Below are positions 1-8,102 of a DNA stretch of 64,000 nt, piece after piece. The notes under the pieces are model-generated. The model saw only the letters and a list, made by a program, of their open reading frames with translations, did no database searches and was not told the origin of the DNA. Every line of letters begins with the position of its first letter. Position 1 is the stretch's first letter. The stretch lies in the NCBI RefSeq assembly GCF_002209535.1, contig NZ_NJIG01000009.1, positions 1-64,000 on the forward strand, in the 5' to 3' direction. The position numbers and the translations under genes were made by a program. This DNA is from Achromobacter marplatensis. Its GTDB lineage: Bacteria > Pseudomonadota > Gammaproteobacteria > Burkholderiales > Burkholderiaceae_B.

Positions 1-66
1 CCGCCCCAAGGCGGGGAAGCCCCCTCGGGGGGCAGCAAGCACGCGAAGCGTGCGCAGCGTGGGGGC
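1..66. repeat. Cluster of three adjacent hairpins (intergenic palindromic element)
   Basis: Three short inverted repeats follow one another with almost no spacing: CCGCC/GGCGG at 1-5 and 10-14, GCCCCC/GGGGGC at 19-24 and 28-33, and GCACGC/GCGTGC at 39-44 and 48-53. The window edge may cut the left arm of the first. It lies just upstream of the TonB receptor start. From memory, similar GC-rich multi-hairpin units are dispersed between genes in Alcaligenaceae. Copy number cannot be judged from one window. Confidence 0.55.
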
Positions 67-136
67 ATCTTTTTTTTGCAGGTTTTTGATCCCCATACGG
101 AAAGGCAGAGATAGACCACCGTACAGGGAGAGTTTT

Positions 137-2650
137 GTGTCTGCTTCAACTCATGCGCGCCTGCGCGCCACGCTGACCACCGGCCGCATGGCCGTGTTGG
201 CCGCTACTTGCGCGGGCGCGCTTGCCGCCGGCATGCCCGCCGCCTGGGCGCAATCCGCACCGGCTGCCGCCGCCAGTGCGTCGCGCACGTATCAAATTCC
301 CGCCGGCCAGTTGGCCGATGCGCTCACGCAGTTCGCGCGCAGCGCCGGCGTGATCCTGTCGTTCGACCCCGGGCTGGTGCGCGGCCAGCGCTCGGACGGG
401 CTGAATGGCGCGTATTCGGTGGGCGCCGGCTTTGCCCGGCTCCTGTCGGGCAGCGGCCTGCAGGCGCGCGCGCAATCGGGCAACACCTGGACGCTGGTGC
501 CGGCGCCGGTCTCGTCGTCGGGCGACACGCACGTGCTGGCGCCGGTGACGGTGTCCGGCATGTCGGACAGCGCGCTGGCGCCCACGGTGGGCTATGTCGC
601 CCGCGCCAGCGTCAGCGCGACCAAGACGGATACGCCGCTGATCGAGACCCCGCAGTCGGTGTCCGTTGTGACGCGCGATCAGATCACGGAGCAGGGCGCG
701 CAGACCTTGAACCAGGTGCTGCGCTACACGGCGGGCGTGGCGACCGAATCGCGCGGTGCGACTGCCACGCGCCTGGACCAGTTCACCGTGCGTGGCTTTT
801 CGGCCTCGACCTACCTCGACGGCTTGCGGGTATTCGGCGGACGCGACGCCTTGCCGCAAGTGGACGCCTATCGCCTGGAGCGCGTGGACGTGCTGAAGGG
901 GCCGGCATCGGTCATGTATGGCCAGGGCGGCCCGGGCGGCGTGGTGAACCAGGTCAGCAAGCGCCCGCTGGAGGAGACGCTGCGCGAAGTGGAAGTGCAG
1001 GTCGGTAACTATGACTACCGCCGCGCCAATTTCGATTTCGGCGGCCCCGTGGACGAAGAAGGGAAATACCTCTATCGCCTGGTGGGCTCCGGCTACATGT
1101 CTGACGGCCAGGTGAAGGACACCAAGGAACGCCGCTACTTCGTGGCACCGGCCTTTACGTGGAAGCCCAACGGCGATACCTCGTTGACCGTGCTGACGAA
1201 TTTCCAGCGCGATCCCGACATGGGCTCGTACGGCAGCGTCTCGTCGATGCGCACGCTGCTGTCCGCGCCCGACGGCATCCGCCTGCCGTCGGACTATTAC
1301 GACGGCGACGCCAACTTCGAAAAGAGCGACCGCAAGAGCTACTCGCTGGGCTACGTGCTGGACCACCGCTTCAATGACACGTTCAAGGCGACGCAAAGCC
1401 TGCGCTGGACGCGTTCGGAAGCGAAGTACCGCAGCATCTACGGTGCGTCCAATCCGAACTTCGGCTATCTGGACCCGGACTACCTCTATCAGCAACGCGC
1501 CTCGATCGCGACCGACGTGGATGTGGGCGCGTTGACCATCGACAACAACCTGCAGGCGCGCTTCAACACCGGCGCCTTCGGCCACACGGTGCTGCTGGGC
1601 TTCGATTACCAGCACGTCAAGACCGACACGCTGTCCGGCTTCGGCAGCGCGCCGCCGCTGTACGTGCTGAACCCGGATAACCACCAGAACATTCCGGTGC
1701 CGGCTTTCTCGACCGACGCGACGTCCCGCCAGTATCAGACGGGCCTGTATTTCCAGGACCAGATCAAGATCGACCGCCTCTCCGTGCTGCTGGGCGGACG
1801 CTACGACTGGTCGCGCACGGTGGGCGAGACCACCACCATCGCGACCGGCCGGGTCGCGCCGTCCGCGCTGAACGCCGAGGCGTTCACGGGCCGTCTGGGC
1901 GTGATCTACAACTTCGACAATGGCGTGGCGCCTTACTTCAGCTATTCGGAGTCGTTCGAGCCGCAATCGGGAACGGGCTGGCAGAACGTGCCCTTCAAGC
2001 CGATCGAAGGCAACCAGTACGAGGTGGGCATCAAGTACCAGCCGCCGGGCAGCGCCACGATGCTGTCGTTTGCGGCGTTCGATATCCGCCGCGAGAACAT
2101 GACGACGACCGATCCGGATCCGACGCACATCTGCGGCACGGCGGGCGGCCGATGCTCAATCCAGGCGGGCGAGCTGCGCACGCAAGGGATCGAGCTGGAG
2201 GCCAAGACCGAGCCGTTGCGCGGCCTGACGCTGGTGGCGGCGTATTCGTTGATGGACAACGAATACTCCAAGGCCAACCCCAGCCTGACCGGATTGAACC
2301 TGAAGGGCAAAACGCCGGTGGGCGTGCCGTCGCAACAGGCGTCCGCATGGGCGCGCTACCAGTTGCAGGACGGTCCGCTTGCAGGCATGGGCGTGGGCGG
2401 CGGCGTGCGCTACATCGGGTCTTCTTACGTGAACGACACCAACACCATGAAAGTGCCATCCGTCACGTTGTTCGACCTGATGCTGGACTACGACCTGGGC
2501 CGCGTCTCGCCGACGTTCAAGGGCATGCAGGTGGCGCTGAACGTGCAGAACCTGTTCGACAAGGAATACATCGCCTCGTGCTCGGGGGACTCCTGGTGCT
2601 GGTACGGCTATCAACGTTCCATCAAGGCCAGCTTGCGGTATCGCTGGTAA
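137..2650 (+). CDS. TonB-dependent siderophore receptor with N-terminal STN domain
   Basis: Outer-membrane receptor that imports a ferric siderophore using TonB energy. I chose GTG at 137 because AGGGAG lies about 7 nt upstream and it gives a clean signal peptide (residues 1 to about 39, ending AAWAQ). The product is 837 aa, usual for this family. In order: an STN domain (about 50-105), a plug domain (about 160-270, with PLIETPQSVSVV and GGPGGVVNQVSK), then a 22-strand-type barrel ending in the aromatic SLRYRW. An STN domain often means the receptor also signals to a FecR/FecI pair, but none is visible within the window. The iron-linked operon starts 190 bp downstream. The ligand cannot be told from sequence alone; hydroxamate or ferric citrate/xenosiderophore types are possible. 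Confidence 0.93.
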   Translation: MSASTHARLRATLTTGRMAVLAATCAGALAAGMPAAWAQSAPAAAASASRTYQIPAGQLADALTQFARSAGVILSFDPGLVRGQRSDGLNGAYSVGAGFARLLSGSGLQARAQSGNTWTLVPAPVSSSGDTHVLAPVTVSGMSDSALAPTVGYVARASVSATKTDTPLIETPQSVSVVTRDQITEQGAQTLNQVLRYTAGVATESRGATATRLDQFTVRGFSASTYLDGLRVFGGRDALPQVDAYRLERVDVLKGPASVMYGQGGPGGVVNQVSKRPLEETLREVEVQVGNYDYRRANFDFGGPVDEEGKYLYRLVGSGYMSDGQVKDTKERRYFVAPAFTWKPNGDTSLTVLTNFQRDPDMGSYGSVSSMRTLLSAPDGIRLPSDYYDGDANFEKSDRKSYSLGYVLDHRFNDTFKATQSLRWTRSEAKYRSIYGASNPNFGYLDPDYLYQQRASIATDVDVGALTIDNNLQARFNTGAFGHTVLLGFDYQHVKTDTLSGFGSAPPLYVLNPDNHQNIPVPAFSTDATSRQYQTGLYFQDQIKIDRLSVLLGGRYDWSRTVGETTTIATGRVAPSALNAEAFTGRLGVIYNFDNGVAPYFSYSESFEPQSGTGWQNVPFKPIEGNQYEVGIKYQPPGSATMLSFAAFDIRRENMTTTDPDPTHICGTAGGRCSIQAGELRTQGIELEAKTEPLRGLTLVAAYSLMDNEYSKANPSLTGLNLKGKTPVGVPSQQASAWARYQLQDGPLAGMGVGGGVRYIGSSYVNDTNTMKVPSVTLFDLMLDYDLGRVSPTFKGMQVALNVQNLFDKEYIASCSGDSWCWYGYQRSIKASLRYRW

Positions 2651-2655
2651 CCGGG

Positions 2656-2692
2656 GCAAGGGAAGCGGTCCGCAAGGTCCGTTTTCCCTTGC
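2656..2692 (+). terminator. Weak stem-loop after the TonB receptor
   Basis: GCAAGGGAA (2656-2664) is repeated inverted as TTCCCTTGC (2684-2692) around a 19-nt GC-rich loop, six bases after the receptor stop. There is no T-run after it on the plus strand, so termination is only a possibility. Confidence 0.3.
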
Positions 2693-2741
2693 GGTCGAGG
2701 CCCAAGGCATCGATCCCCAATTATTTGGCGTGTGCGGTAGT

Positions 2742-2760
2742 GAGAATGGTTATAATTCAG
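2742..2760 (+). promoter_or_regulatory. Candidate Fur box overlapping a perfect -10 element
   Basis: GAGAATGGTTATAATTCAG matches the 19-bp Fur consensus at 12 of 19 positions. It contains TATAAT at 2751-2756, a perfect sigma-70 -10 hexamer. No good -35 sits at 17 bp; TTGGCG at 2725 is 20 bp away. The operon that follows (DUF4198, DUF3649, PepSY, DUF3325) is of a type that usually travels with siderophore receptors, so iron repression by Fur makes sense here. The first start codon is 85 bp downstream of the -10. Confidence 0.55.
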
Positions 2761-2840
2761 ACCCACCTGACAGGCATAGGCCGCGGGGCTTGCCTGCTTG
2801 GGTCATCGGACCAGTCTTCGGACTAAAGGAAAAAACCAAA

Positions 2841-3473
2841 ATGAAATTCGCTAGGACTTTGGCCGCGATTGCCCTGTTGGGCAGCGCGGGCGCCGCGCAG
2901 GCGCACTTTGTTTGGCTAGAACGCAGCGCCGAGGGTCCGGCCAAGGCGTACTTTGGTGAATGGGCCGACGATCTGCGTGAAAAGCGCGATGGCCTGCTGG
3001 GCAAGGTCCTGGTGGCGCCGGTTGTGACGGGCGCGGATGGCAAGGCGCTGAAAGCGTCGGCCGAAGGCGCCGATTTCGTGGAGTTCGGCGCGACGGGCAA
3101 GGGCGACGTCCGCCTGGCGGCACCCATCCAGTTCAAGGAAACGCTGGTCAAGTACAACGCCAAGGCGGGCCGTGCGGACACGCAAGGCAAGCTGGACCTG
3201 GAACTGGTGCCGACGGCTGCGGACGCCAACACGTTCGTCCTGCAATTCCAGGGCAAGCCGCTCCCCAAGACCGAAGTTACCGTGTTCGGTCCGCCCAAGT
3301 GGGAAAAGCGTTTCCACAGCGACGAGAACGGCCGCATTGAAATCACGACGCCGTGGCCCGGCCAGTATGTGCTGGAAGCCGCGCACGTCGAAGAGAAGGC
3401 GGGCGAGGCTGATGGCAAGTCCTACGCCAAGATCCGCTACGTATCCACCCTGACCTTCAACGTGTCCAAGTGA
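2841..3473 (+). CDS. DUF4198 periplasmic protein of an iron-uptake operon
   Basis: A 210-aa exported protein. ATG 2841 was chosen because it starts a signal peptide (MKFARTLAAIALLG, cleavage after AAQA near residue 20) and has AGGA about 10 nt upstream. The mature protein begins HFVWLER, the typical opening of DUF4198 proteins, which place a His next to the cleavage site. Later motifs include VFGPPKWEKRFHSDENGRIEI and WPGQYVLEAAH, consistent with a beta-sandwich fold. The family is linked by context to metal uptake (iron, nickel), but its biochemical role is not settled. It is first in a four-gene operon; its TGA overlaps the GTG of the next gene. The Fur-type promoter upstream suggests expression under iron starvation. 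Confidence 0.85.
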   Translation: MKFARTLAAIALLGSAGAAQAHFVWLERSAEGPAKAYFGEWADDLREKRDGLLGKVLVAPVVTGADGKALKASAEGADFVEFGATGKGDVRLAAPIQFKETLVKYNAKAGRADTQGKLDLELVPTAADANTFVLQFQGKPLPKTEVTVFGPPKWEKRFHSDENGRIEITTPWPGQYVLEAAHVEEKAGEADGKSYAKIRYVSTLTFNVSK

Positions 3474-3778
3474 AAGCTCCCGCAGCCGGCGCAGGCATGA
3501 TGCGCTACCGAATGGCCGTATTTTCCAGGATGGCTGCGGCCATCCTGGGCGGCTATGTCCTTGCCTCGGCGGCTGCGGCGTGCCTGGCCGTCTGGCTGCC
3601 CATGGGGCGGGCGGACGCCGTCACCGCGGCGCAGATGTTGTCCTTCGTGTTCTACGCCTGTGGCGTGATCTGGGTATTTGCCACGCGCAACGCCTGGCGC
3701 GCCTGGATGGGGATCTTGCTGCCGGCCGCCGTGCTGGGCGGCCTGTTCCTGGCGGGGCGCATGATGGGGGCGGCATGA
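3470..3778 (+). CDS. DUF3649 small membrane protein
   Basis: 102 aa if it starts at GTG 3470, which overlaps the previous stop codon (GTGA). An ATG pair at 3497/3500 is a possible alternative, giving about 93 aa. The sequence has about three hydrophobic segments separated by short loops (AILGGYVLASAAAACLAVW, LSFVFYACGVIWVFA, ILLPAAVLGGLFLAG), matching DUF3649 proteins found between iron-operon genes and PepSY proteins. It probably partners the PepSY membrane protein that follows, since the genes overlap by ATGA. No enzymatic motif is visible and the function is unknown. Confidence 0.75.
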   Translation: MKAPAAGAGMMRYRMAVFSRMAAAILGGYVLASAAAACLAVWLPMGRADAVTAAQMLSFVFYACGVIWVFATRNAWRAWMGILLPAAVLGGLFLAGRMMGAA

Positions 3779-5466
3779 AGGCAGGTAAAGCCCGCGCGCA
3801 GGGTGAAGAAGGCCTGCGCCAGTCCATGTCGTGGCTGCACACCTGGGCCGGCCTGATCTTCGGCTGGGTGCTGTTCGCGATGTTCCTGACAGGGTCGCTG
3901 GCGTTCTTCCGCCCCGAGATCACGCGTTGGATGCAGCCCGAGATCGACGTCAGGCCGGTGCCTGCCGTGCAGGCCGTGGAGATGGGGCAGCGCTACCTGA
4001 GCGAACATGCGCCCGATGCCAAACGCTGGTTCATCACGCCGCCGTCGAACCGCGAGCCGCTGATCCTGATGCTGTATCAGGTGCCCAAGCCCAAGCCGGG
4101 CGAACGCGGGTTCGTGCGCGTGAAGCTGGACCCCGCGACGGGGCAGGCCGTGACGGGCCGCGAGACGCGCGGCGGCGAATTCTTCTACCGCTTCCACTTC
4201 GAACTGGAAACCGCATTCCCGTGGGGGCGCTGGCTGGCGAGTATCGCCGGCATGTTCATGCTGGTGGCGATCATCAGCGGCATCATCACGCACAAGAAGA
4301 TATTCACGGATTTCTTTACCTTCCGTCCCAAGAAGGGCGGTCAGCGCGCCTGGATGGACGGGCACAACGTGTTGTCGGTGCTGGGGCTGCCGTTCCACCT
4401 GATGATCACATTCAGCGGGCTGGTGCTGTTCATGTTCATGTTGATACCCGCGGGTATCCATGCCGTGTACGAAAACCCCCGCCAGTATTCGGACGACGTC
4501 TTCAAATCCTTCAAGGTCACGCCGCCGCTGAACCGGCCGGGGACGCTGATCGCGATCGCGCCGTTGGTGGAACAGGCCCAGCAGCATTGGCAAGGCCGCG
4601 TCGGCCGCGTCACCGTCAACAACCCGGGCGACGCCGGGGCGACCGTCACGCTGACGCGGGATGCCGCTGATGGCGTGTCGTACGGCCGGCTGGCGCCCTA
4701 TATGCGCTTTAACGGCGTGACGGGCGAATTCCAGGAAGGCGAGGACGAACTGAGCGCCACGGTGAAGACCGCCGGCGTTATCACGGGCCTGCATCTGGGG
4801 CTGTTCGCCGAACCCCTGCTGCGCTGGTTCTATTTCCTCGTGAGCCTGGCGGGCACCGGCATGGTGGGCACGGGTCTTGTCCTGTGGATTGCCAAGCGCC
4901 GCCAGAAGGCGCGGCCCGGTGATGCCCGCGAAGCCTTCTCCTTGCGCCTGGTGGACGGCCTGAACGCCGGCACCATCGCGGGCGTCGTGTTCGGCGTGGG
5001 GGCCTTTTTCCTGGCCAATCGCTTGCTGCCGGCCGACCTGCCTGGTCGCCAGGATTGGGAGGTGCGCGCCTTCTTCTGCACCTGGGCGGTGTCGCTGGTC
5101 TACGCGTTCCTGTTCCAGCGCCGCAAATGGCAGGATCTGCTGGCGGTGGCCGCCGCGTCGCTGGCCTTGGTGCCGGTCGTCAATGCGTTCACCACGTCGC
5201 GCCATCTGGGCGTGTCCCTGCCGCAAGGTGATTGGGTCATGGCCGGGTTCGACCTGACCTGCCTGGCCAGCGCGTTGCTGTTCGGCTGGATGGCGATGAA
5301 GGCTGCGCGGGCCCGCAAGGCGCCGGCGAAGGTTTCCGCGAAGGCGGCGGCCAAGCCCCGTGCCAGCCAGCCCGCGGCCAAGACGGTTTCCCCTCAAGTC
5401 GCAGATCCCGAGGCGCCGCGCGCCTCGAACCCCGTCGTCTATGAACCGCGAGGTGACACTCCATGA
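3775..5466 (+). CDS. PepSY-associated membrane protein, putative inner-membrane ferric-siderophore reductase type
   Basis: 563 aa, starting at ATG 3775, whose ATGA overlaps the DUF3649 stop. N-terminal helix around residues 22-44 (TWAGLIFGWVLFAMFLTG) followed by a PepSY-type periplasmic stretch, helices near 150-175 and 210-235, a second large periplasmic part, then a helix (WFYFLVSLAGTGMVG) and about three more. Conserved His residues flank several helices (SWLHTW, GLHLG), as in PepSY proteins thought to bind heme and reduce ferric siderophores. The C-terminal 50 residues are an Ala/Lys/Pro-rich tail that is probably cytoplasmic and disordered. In the operon it would act after the TonB receptor, releasing iron or passing electrons. 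That role is inference from the family and from context. Confidence 0.82.
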   Translation: MKAGKARAQGEEGLRQSMSWLHTWAGLIFGWVLFAMFLTGSLAFFRPEITRWMQPEIDVRPVPAVQAVEMGQRYLSEHAPDAKRWFITPPSNREPLILMLYQVPKPKPGERGFVRVKLDPATGQAVTGRETRGGEFFYRFHFELETAFPWGRWLASIAGMFMLVAIISGIITHKKIFTDFFTFRPKKGGQRAWMDGHNVLSVLGLPFHLMITFSGLVLFMFMLIPAGIHAVYENPRQYSDDVFKSFKVTPPLNRPGTLIAIAPLVEQAQQHWQGRVGRVTVNNPGDAGATVTLTRDAADGVSYGRLAPYMRFNGVTGEFQEGEDELSATVKTAGVITGLHLGLFAEPLLRWFYFLVSLAGTGMVGTGLVLWIAKRRQKARPGDAREAFSLRLVDGLNAGTIAGVVFGVGAFFLANRLLPADLPGRQDWEVRAFFCTWAVSLVYAFLFQRRKWQDLLAVAAASLALVPVVNAFTTSRHLGVSLPQGDWVMAGFDLTCLASALLFGWMAMKAARARKAPAKVSAKAAAKPRASQPAAKTVSPQVADPEAPRASNPVVYEPRGDTP

Positions 5467-5786
5467 CGCTTGCCGCTTTCTGCCTGGCCTACGCAGGGTT
5501 TTCCGCCCTGTGTCTGGGCATGGACCGCCATTACGAAGACCTGTTCGACCGCGCCATGCCGCGGCGCCACCGGGTGCCGTTACGGGCATTCGGCTGGATC
5601 GCGCTGGCACTGTCCTTGTGCGCCTCGGCGGCGGTCTGGGGATGGAGCTACGGCACGGTCGAATGGATCGGCATCCTCAGCATCGCCGGCCTGCTGCTGA
5701 TCTGGTTCCTGACGTTCCGTCCGCGCGCCGCGCTGACCGCGGGCGGGCTCTGCGCGCTGGCGGCGCCGCTGCTGGCCGTCCTGTAG
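5463..5786 (+). CDS. DUF3325 small membrane protein
   Basis: 107 aa, starting at ATG 5463 and overlapping the PepSY stop by ATGA, so it is probably translationally coupled. Three predicted helices ([46 protein letters not shown]) plus a fourth at the C-terminus, with the motif MDRHYEDLF after the first. This fits DUF3325, a family found almost only at the end of DUF3649/PepSY iron operons. It most likely forms a membrane complex with the two preceding products. Activity unknown. Confidence 0.78.
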   Translation: MTLAAFCLAYAGFSALCLGMDRHYEDLFDRAMPRRHRVPLRAFGWIALALSLCASAAVWGWSYGTVEWIGILSIAGLLLIWFLTFRPRAALTAGGLCALAAPLLAVL

Positions 5787-5883
5787 CCCGGCGATTTCGC
5801 GTGGGCGGGGCGGCAGCCCCGGCGGCGGCGTGCGCCGGCACGTTACACTGCTTGTTTCCCCTAGCAAACGCCTCTTCGCCTCT

Positions 5884-7236
5884 ATGAATACCCGCGTCCT
5901 TACCGGCATTACCACCACTGGAACTCCCCACCTCGGCAACTACGCGGGCGCGATCCGTCCCGCGGTCCAGGCCAGTACGCAGCCCGGCGTGGACGCATTC
6001 TTCTTCCTGGCGGATTACCACGCGCTGATTAAGTGCGACGATCCGGCCCGCGTCGCCCGTTCCCGCCTGGAAATCGCGGCAACCTGGCTGGCCGTGGGGC
6101 TGGACCACGAACGCGTGACGTTCTATCGCCAGTCCGATATCCCCGAAATCCCCGAACTCAGCTGGTTGCTGACCTGCGTCACGGCCAAGGGCCTGATGAA
6201 CCGCGCGCACGCCTACAAGGCGTCGGTGGACCAGAACGTGGCCAAGGGGGTGGAGCCCGACGACGGCATCACGATGGGGCTGTTCTCGTACCCGGTCCTG
6301 ATGGCGGCCGACATCCTGATGTTCAACGCGAACAAGGTGCCGGTGGGCCGCGACCAGATTCAGCATCTGGAGATGGCGCGCGATATCGCCCAGCGCTTCA
6401 ATCATCTGTACGGCCGCGACTACTTCGCGCTGCCTGAAGTGACGATCGAGGAAGACGTGGCGACCTTGCCGGGCCTGGATGGCCGCAAGATGTCCAAGAG
6501 CTACAACAACACGATCCCGCTTTTCGAAGGCGGCGCCAGCGCGCTGCGCGCATCCGTGATGCGCATCGTGACCGATTCGCGGGCGCCGGGCGAAGCCAAG
6601 GACGCCGAAAGCTCGCACCTGTACACGCTGTACCGTGCATTCGCGACGCAGGCTGAATCGGCGGCGTTCCGCAAGCAGCTGGAAGAGGGGATGGGTTGGG
6701 GCGACGCCAAGCAAGCCCTGTACGAACACCTGGAAGCGCTGCTGGCGCCCATGCGCGAGAAGTATTTCGACCTGATCGCCAACCCGGGCCGCATCGAAGA
6801 CATCCTGCAAGCCGGCGCTGCCCGTGCCCGCAAGCTGGCCGTGCCCATGATGCAGGAACTGCGCGAAGCCGTCGGCTTGCGCAACCTGAACGCCGGCGCC
6901 GCAGCCGGCAAGGCGCAGGGCAAGAAGGAAAAAGGCAAGGGCGCGCGCTTCGTCAGCTTCCGCGACGAAGACGGCGGTTTCCGTTTCCGCCTGCTAGGGG
7001 CGGACGGCGAAGAGTTGCTGTTGTCGCAGCGTTTTGCCGATCCGAAGGAGGCCGGGGCCTTGATGCGCCGCCTGCAATCGGAACCTGCGGACAGCGTGTT
7101 GCAGGCCAGCGCCGAGGGCTACGCGGCGATCGTCGACGGGGTGGCGGTCGCCACGGCGCCGGCGAGCGCGCAGGCCGAGTCCGGCGCGCAACTGGCGCGT
7201 GCGCGCGACGCCTTGGCGTCGCTGTCGCAGGAATAA
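5884..7236 (+). CDS. trpS: Tryptophan--tRNA ligase with C-terminal DUF1508-like extension
   Basis: Charges tRNA-Trp with tryptophan using ATP (class Ic synthetase, cytoplasm). ATG 5884 gives [13 protein letters not shown], the normal N-terminus. The HIGH-type motif is TPHLGN (residues 14-19) and the KMSKS loop is intact at residues 202-206. The 450-aa product is over 100 residues longer than E. coli TrpS (334). Residues 1 to about 340 are the synthetase. A Lys/Gly-rich linker (about 343-352) then leads to a separate domain with [17 protein letters not shown], which resembles the DUF1508/YegP fold unit. The extension may help tRNA binding, but that is speculation. A gene end and a GC-rich imperfect hairpin (7244-7268) follow. 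Confidence 0.95.
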   Translation: MNTRVLTGITTTGTPHLGNYAGAIRPAVQASTQPGVDAFFFLADYHALIKCDDPARVARSRLEIAATWLAVGLDHERVTFYRQSDIPEIPELSWLLTCVTAKGLMNRAHAYKASVDQNVAKGVEPDDGITMGLFSYPVLMAADILMFNANKVPVGRDQIQHLEMARDIAQRFNHLYGRDYFALPEVTIEEDVATLPGLDGRKMSKSYNNTIPLFEGGASALRASVMRIVTDSRAPGEAKDAESSHLYTLYRAFATQAESAAFRKQLEEGMGWGDAKQALYEHLEALLAPMREKYFDLIANPGRIEDILQAGAARARKLAVPMMQELREAVGLRNLNAGAAAGKAQGKKEKGKGARFVSFRDEDGGFRFRLLGADGEELLLSQRFADPKEAGALMRRLQSEPADSVLQASAEGYAAIVDGVAVATAPASAQAESGAQLARARDALASLSQE

Positions 7237-7308
7237 AGGGCAAGCCGGCGGCGCGTCGCGCCGTCGGCGATCATGACGTTGTCGTGGGGGGGCGGTAACC
7301 GGGGGGCG

Positions 7309-7815
7309 TCAGGCCAGCCGGGCGCTTGCCACGATGCGGCCATCGCGCACCTGGAAGCGCTGCGCGCTGCCCTGACCGGCGATTTCCAGCATGTCGCCTT
7401 CCGAATAGCCCGTGACGTTCGGGCAGTCTAGCCATTCCGGGTTGATGAACGGAAAGTACTTCAGCGTGCCGCTGCCTTGGCTGGCGAAGTCGAAGGTGGT
7501 GTTGGCGACCACTTCAGGATCCCATTGGCTGGCGTCGAAGACCAGCGCGCAGCCCGTGCCGATGCGATAGACGATGCTGGCGCCCATGCTGGCGAATCCC
7601 AGCGCGCCCACGTGCAGTTGCGCGCCGTTGCGCAGTTCGATGATGCGGGTGCCCAGACGTTCCAGCGTGATGTGCTTGAAGGTCACTTCCGCGCCGTCGA
7701 CGATCAGATGCGCGTATTGGCCCAGCGTGACTTCGTTGTAAGCGCCGCTGTGGCCGGCTTCTTTTTCGGTAATGGTTGCCGCTTCATTGGCGGCAAGCGT
7801 AATGGTATTGCGCAT
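7309..7815 (-). CDS. Hypothetical protein, repetitive beta-rich
   Basis: 168 aa from ATG 7815, chosen because GGAGAG lies 9 nt upstream; an open frame continues upstream to 7908 but without a good ribosome site. There is no signal peptide or membrane helix. The sequence is rich in short alternating hydrophobic runs (HLIVDGAEVTFKHITLER, RIIELRNGAQLHVG, SIVYRIGTG), suggesting a right-handed beta-helix or beta-sandwich. No family was recognised. It converges with trpS and stands alone, with tex on the same strand further upstream beyond a terminator. Confidence 0.6.
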   Translation of the reverse strand: MRNTITLAANEAATITEKEAGHSGAYNEVTLGQYAHLIVDGAEVTFKHITLERLGTRIIELRNGAQLHVGALGFASMGASIVYRIGTGCALVFDASQWDPEVVANTTFDFASQGSGTLKYFPFINPEWLDCPNVTGYSEGDMLEIAGQGSAQRFQVRDGRIVASARLA

Positions 7816-8046
7816 GACGGATGGCTCTCCGGGGCTCTCGGGGTAGGGCGCTGTTATTGTTGTGCTGCGTGCCTGATAGACGGTTCGCGCCGCGGTTCGC
7901 CTGATCATGGAATCTGTGTCTGCCGAGTTCCCCTACGCCACCGGCTTTTATTATTTGGACACAATTCGATATTTTCCCTTATTTTTCTGCGTTGAGGATT
8001 GAGGGAGCGCAAGGAAACGACCTGTTTAAGGGAAAGTCCTAAGCCA

Positions 8047-8085
8047 AAGAAAAAAGCCCGGCGCAGTGTGCGCCGGGCTTTTTCA
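8047..8085 (-). terminator. Rho-independent terminator of tex (bidirectional shape)
   Basis: Nine-base perfect stem GCCCGGCGC (8056-8064) and GCGCCGGGC (8070-8078), loop AGTGT. An A-run at 8047-8055 gives the U-tract for minus-strand transcripts, and TTTTT at 8079-8083 serves the plus strand. Confidence 0.9.
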
Positions 8086-8102
8086 TGGGCGATCCGGAAG
8101 GA

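Noticed and set aside
7244-7268. GC-rich hairpin after trpS as a terminator
   Set aside because: Ten-base stem with a mismatch and no T-run; too weak to list as a terminator.
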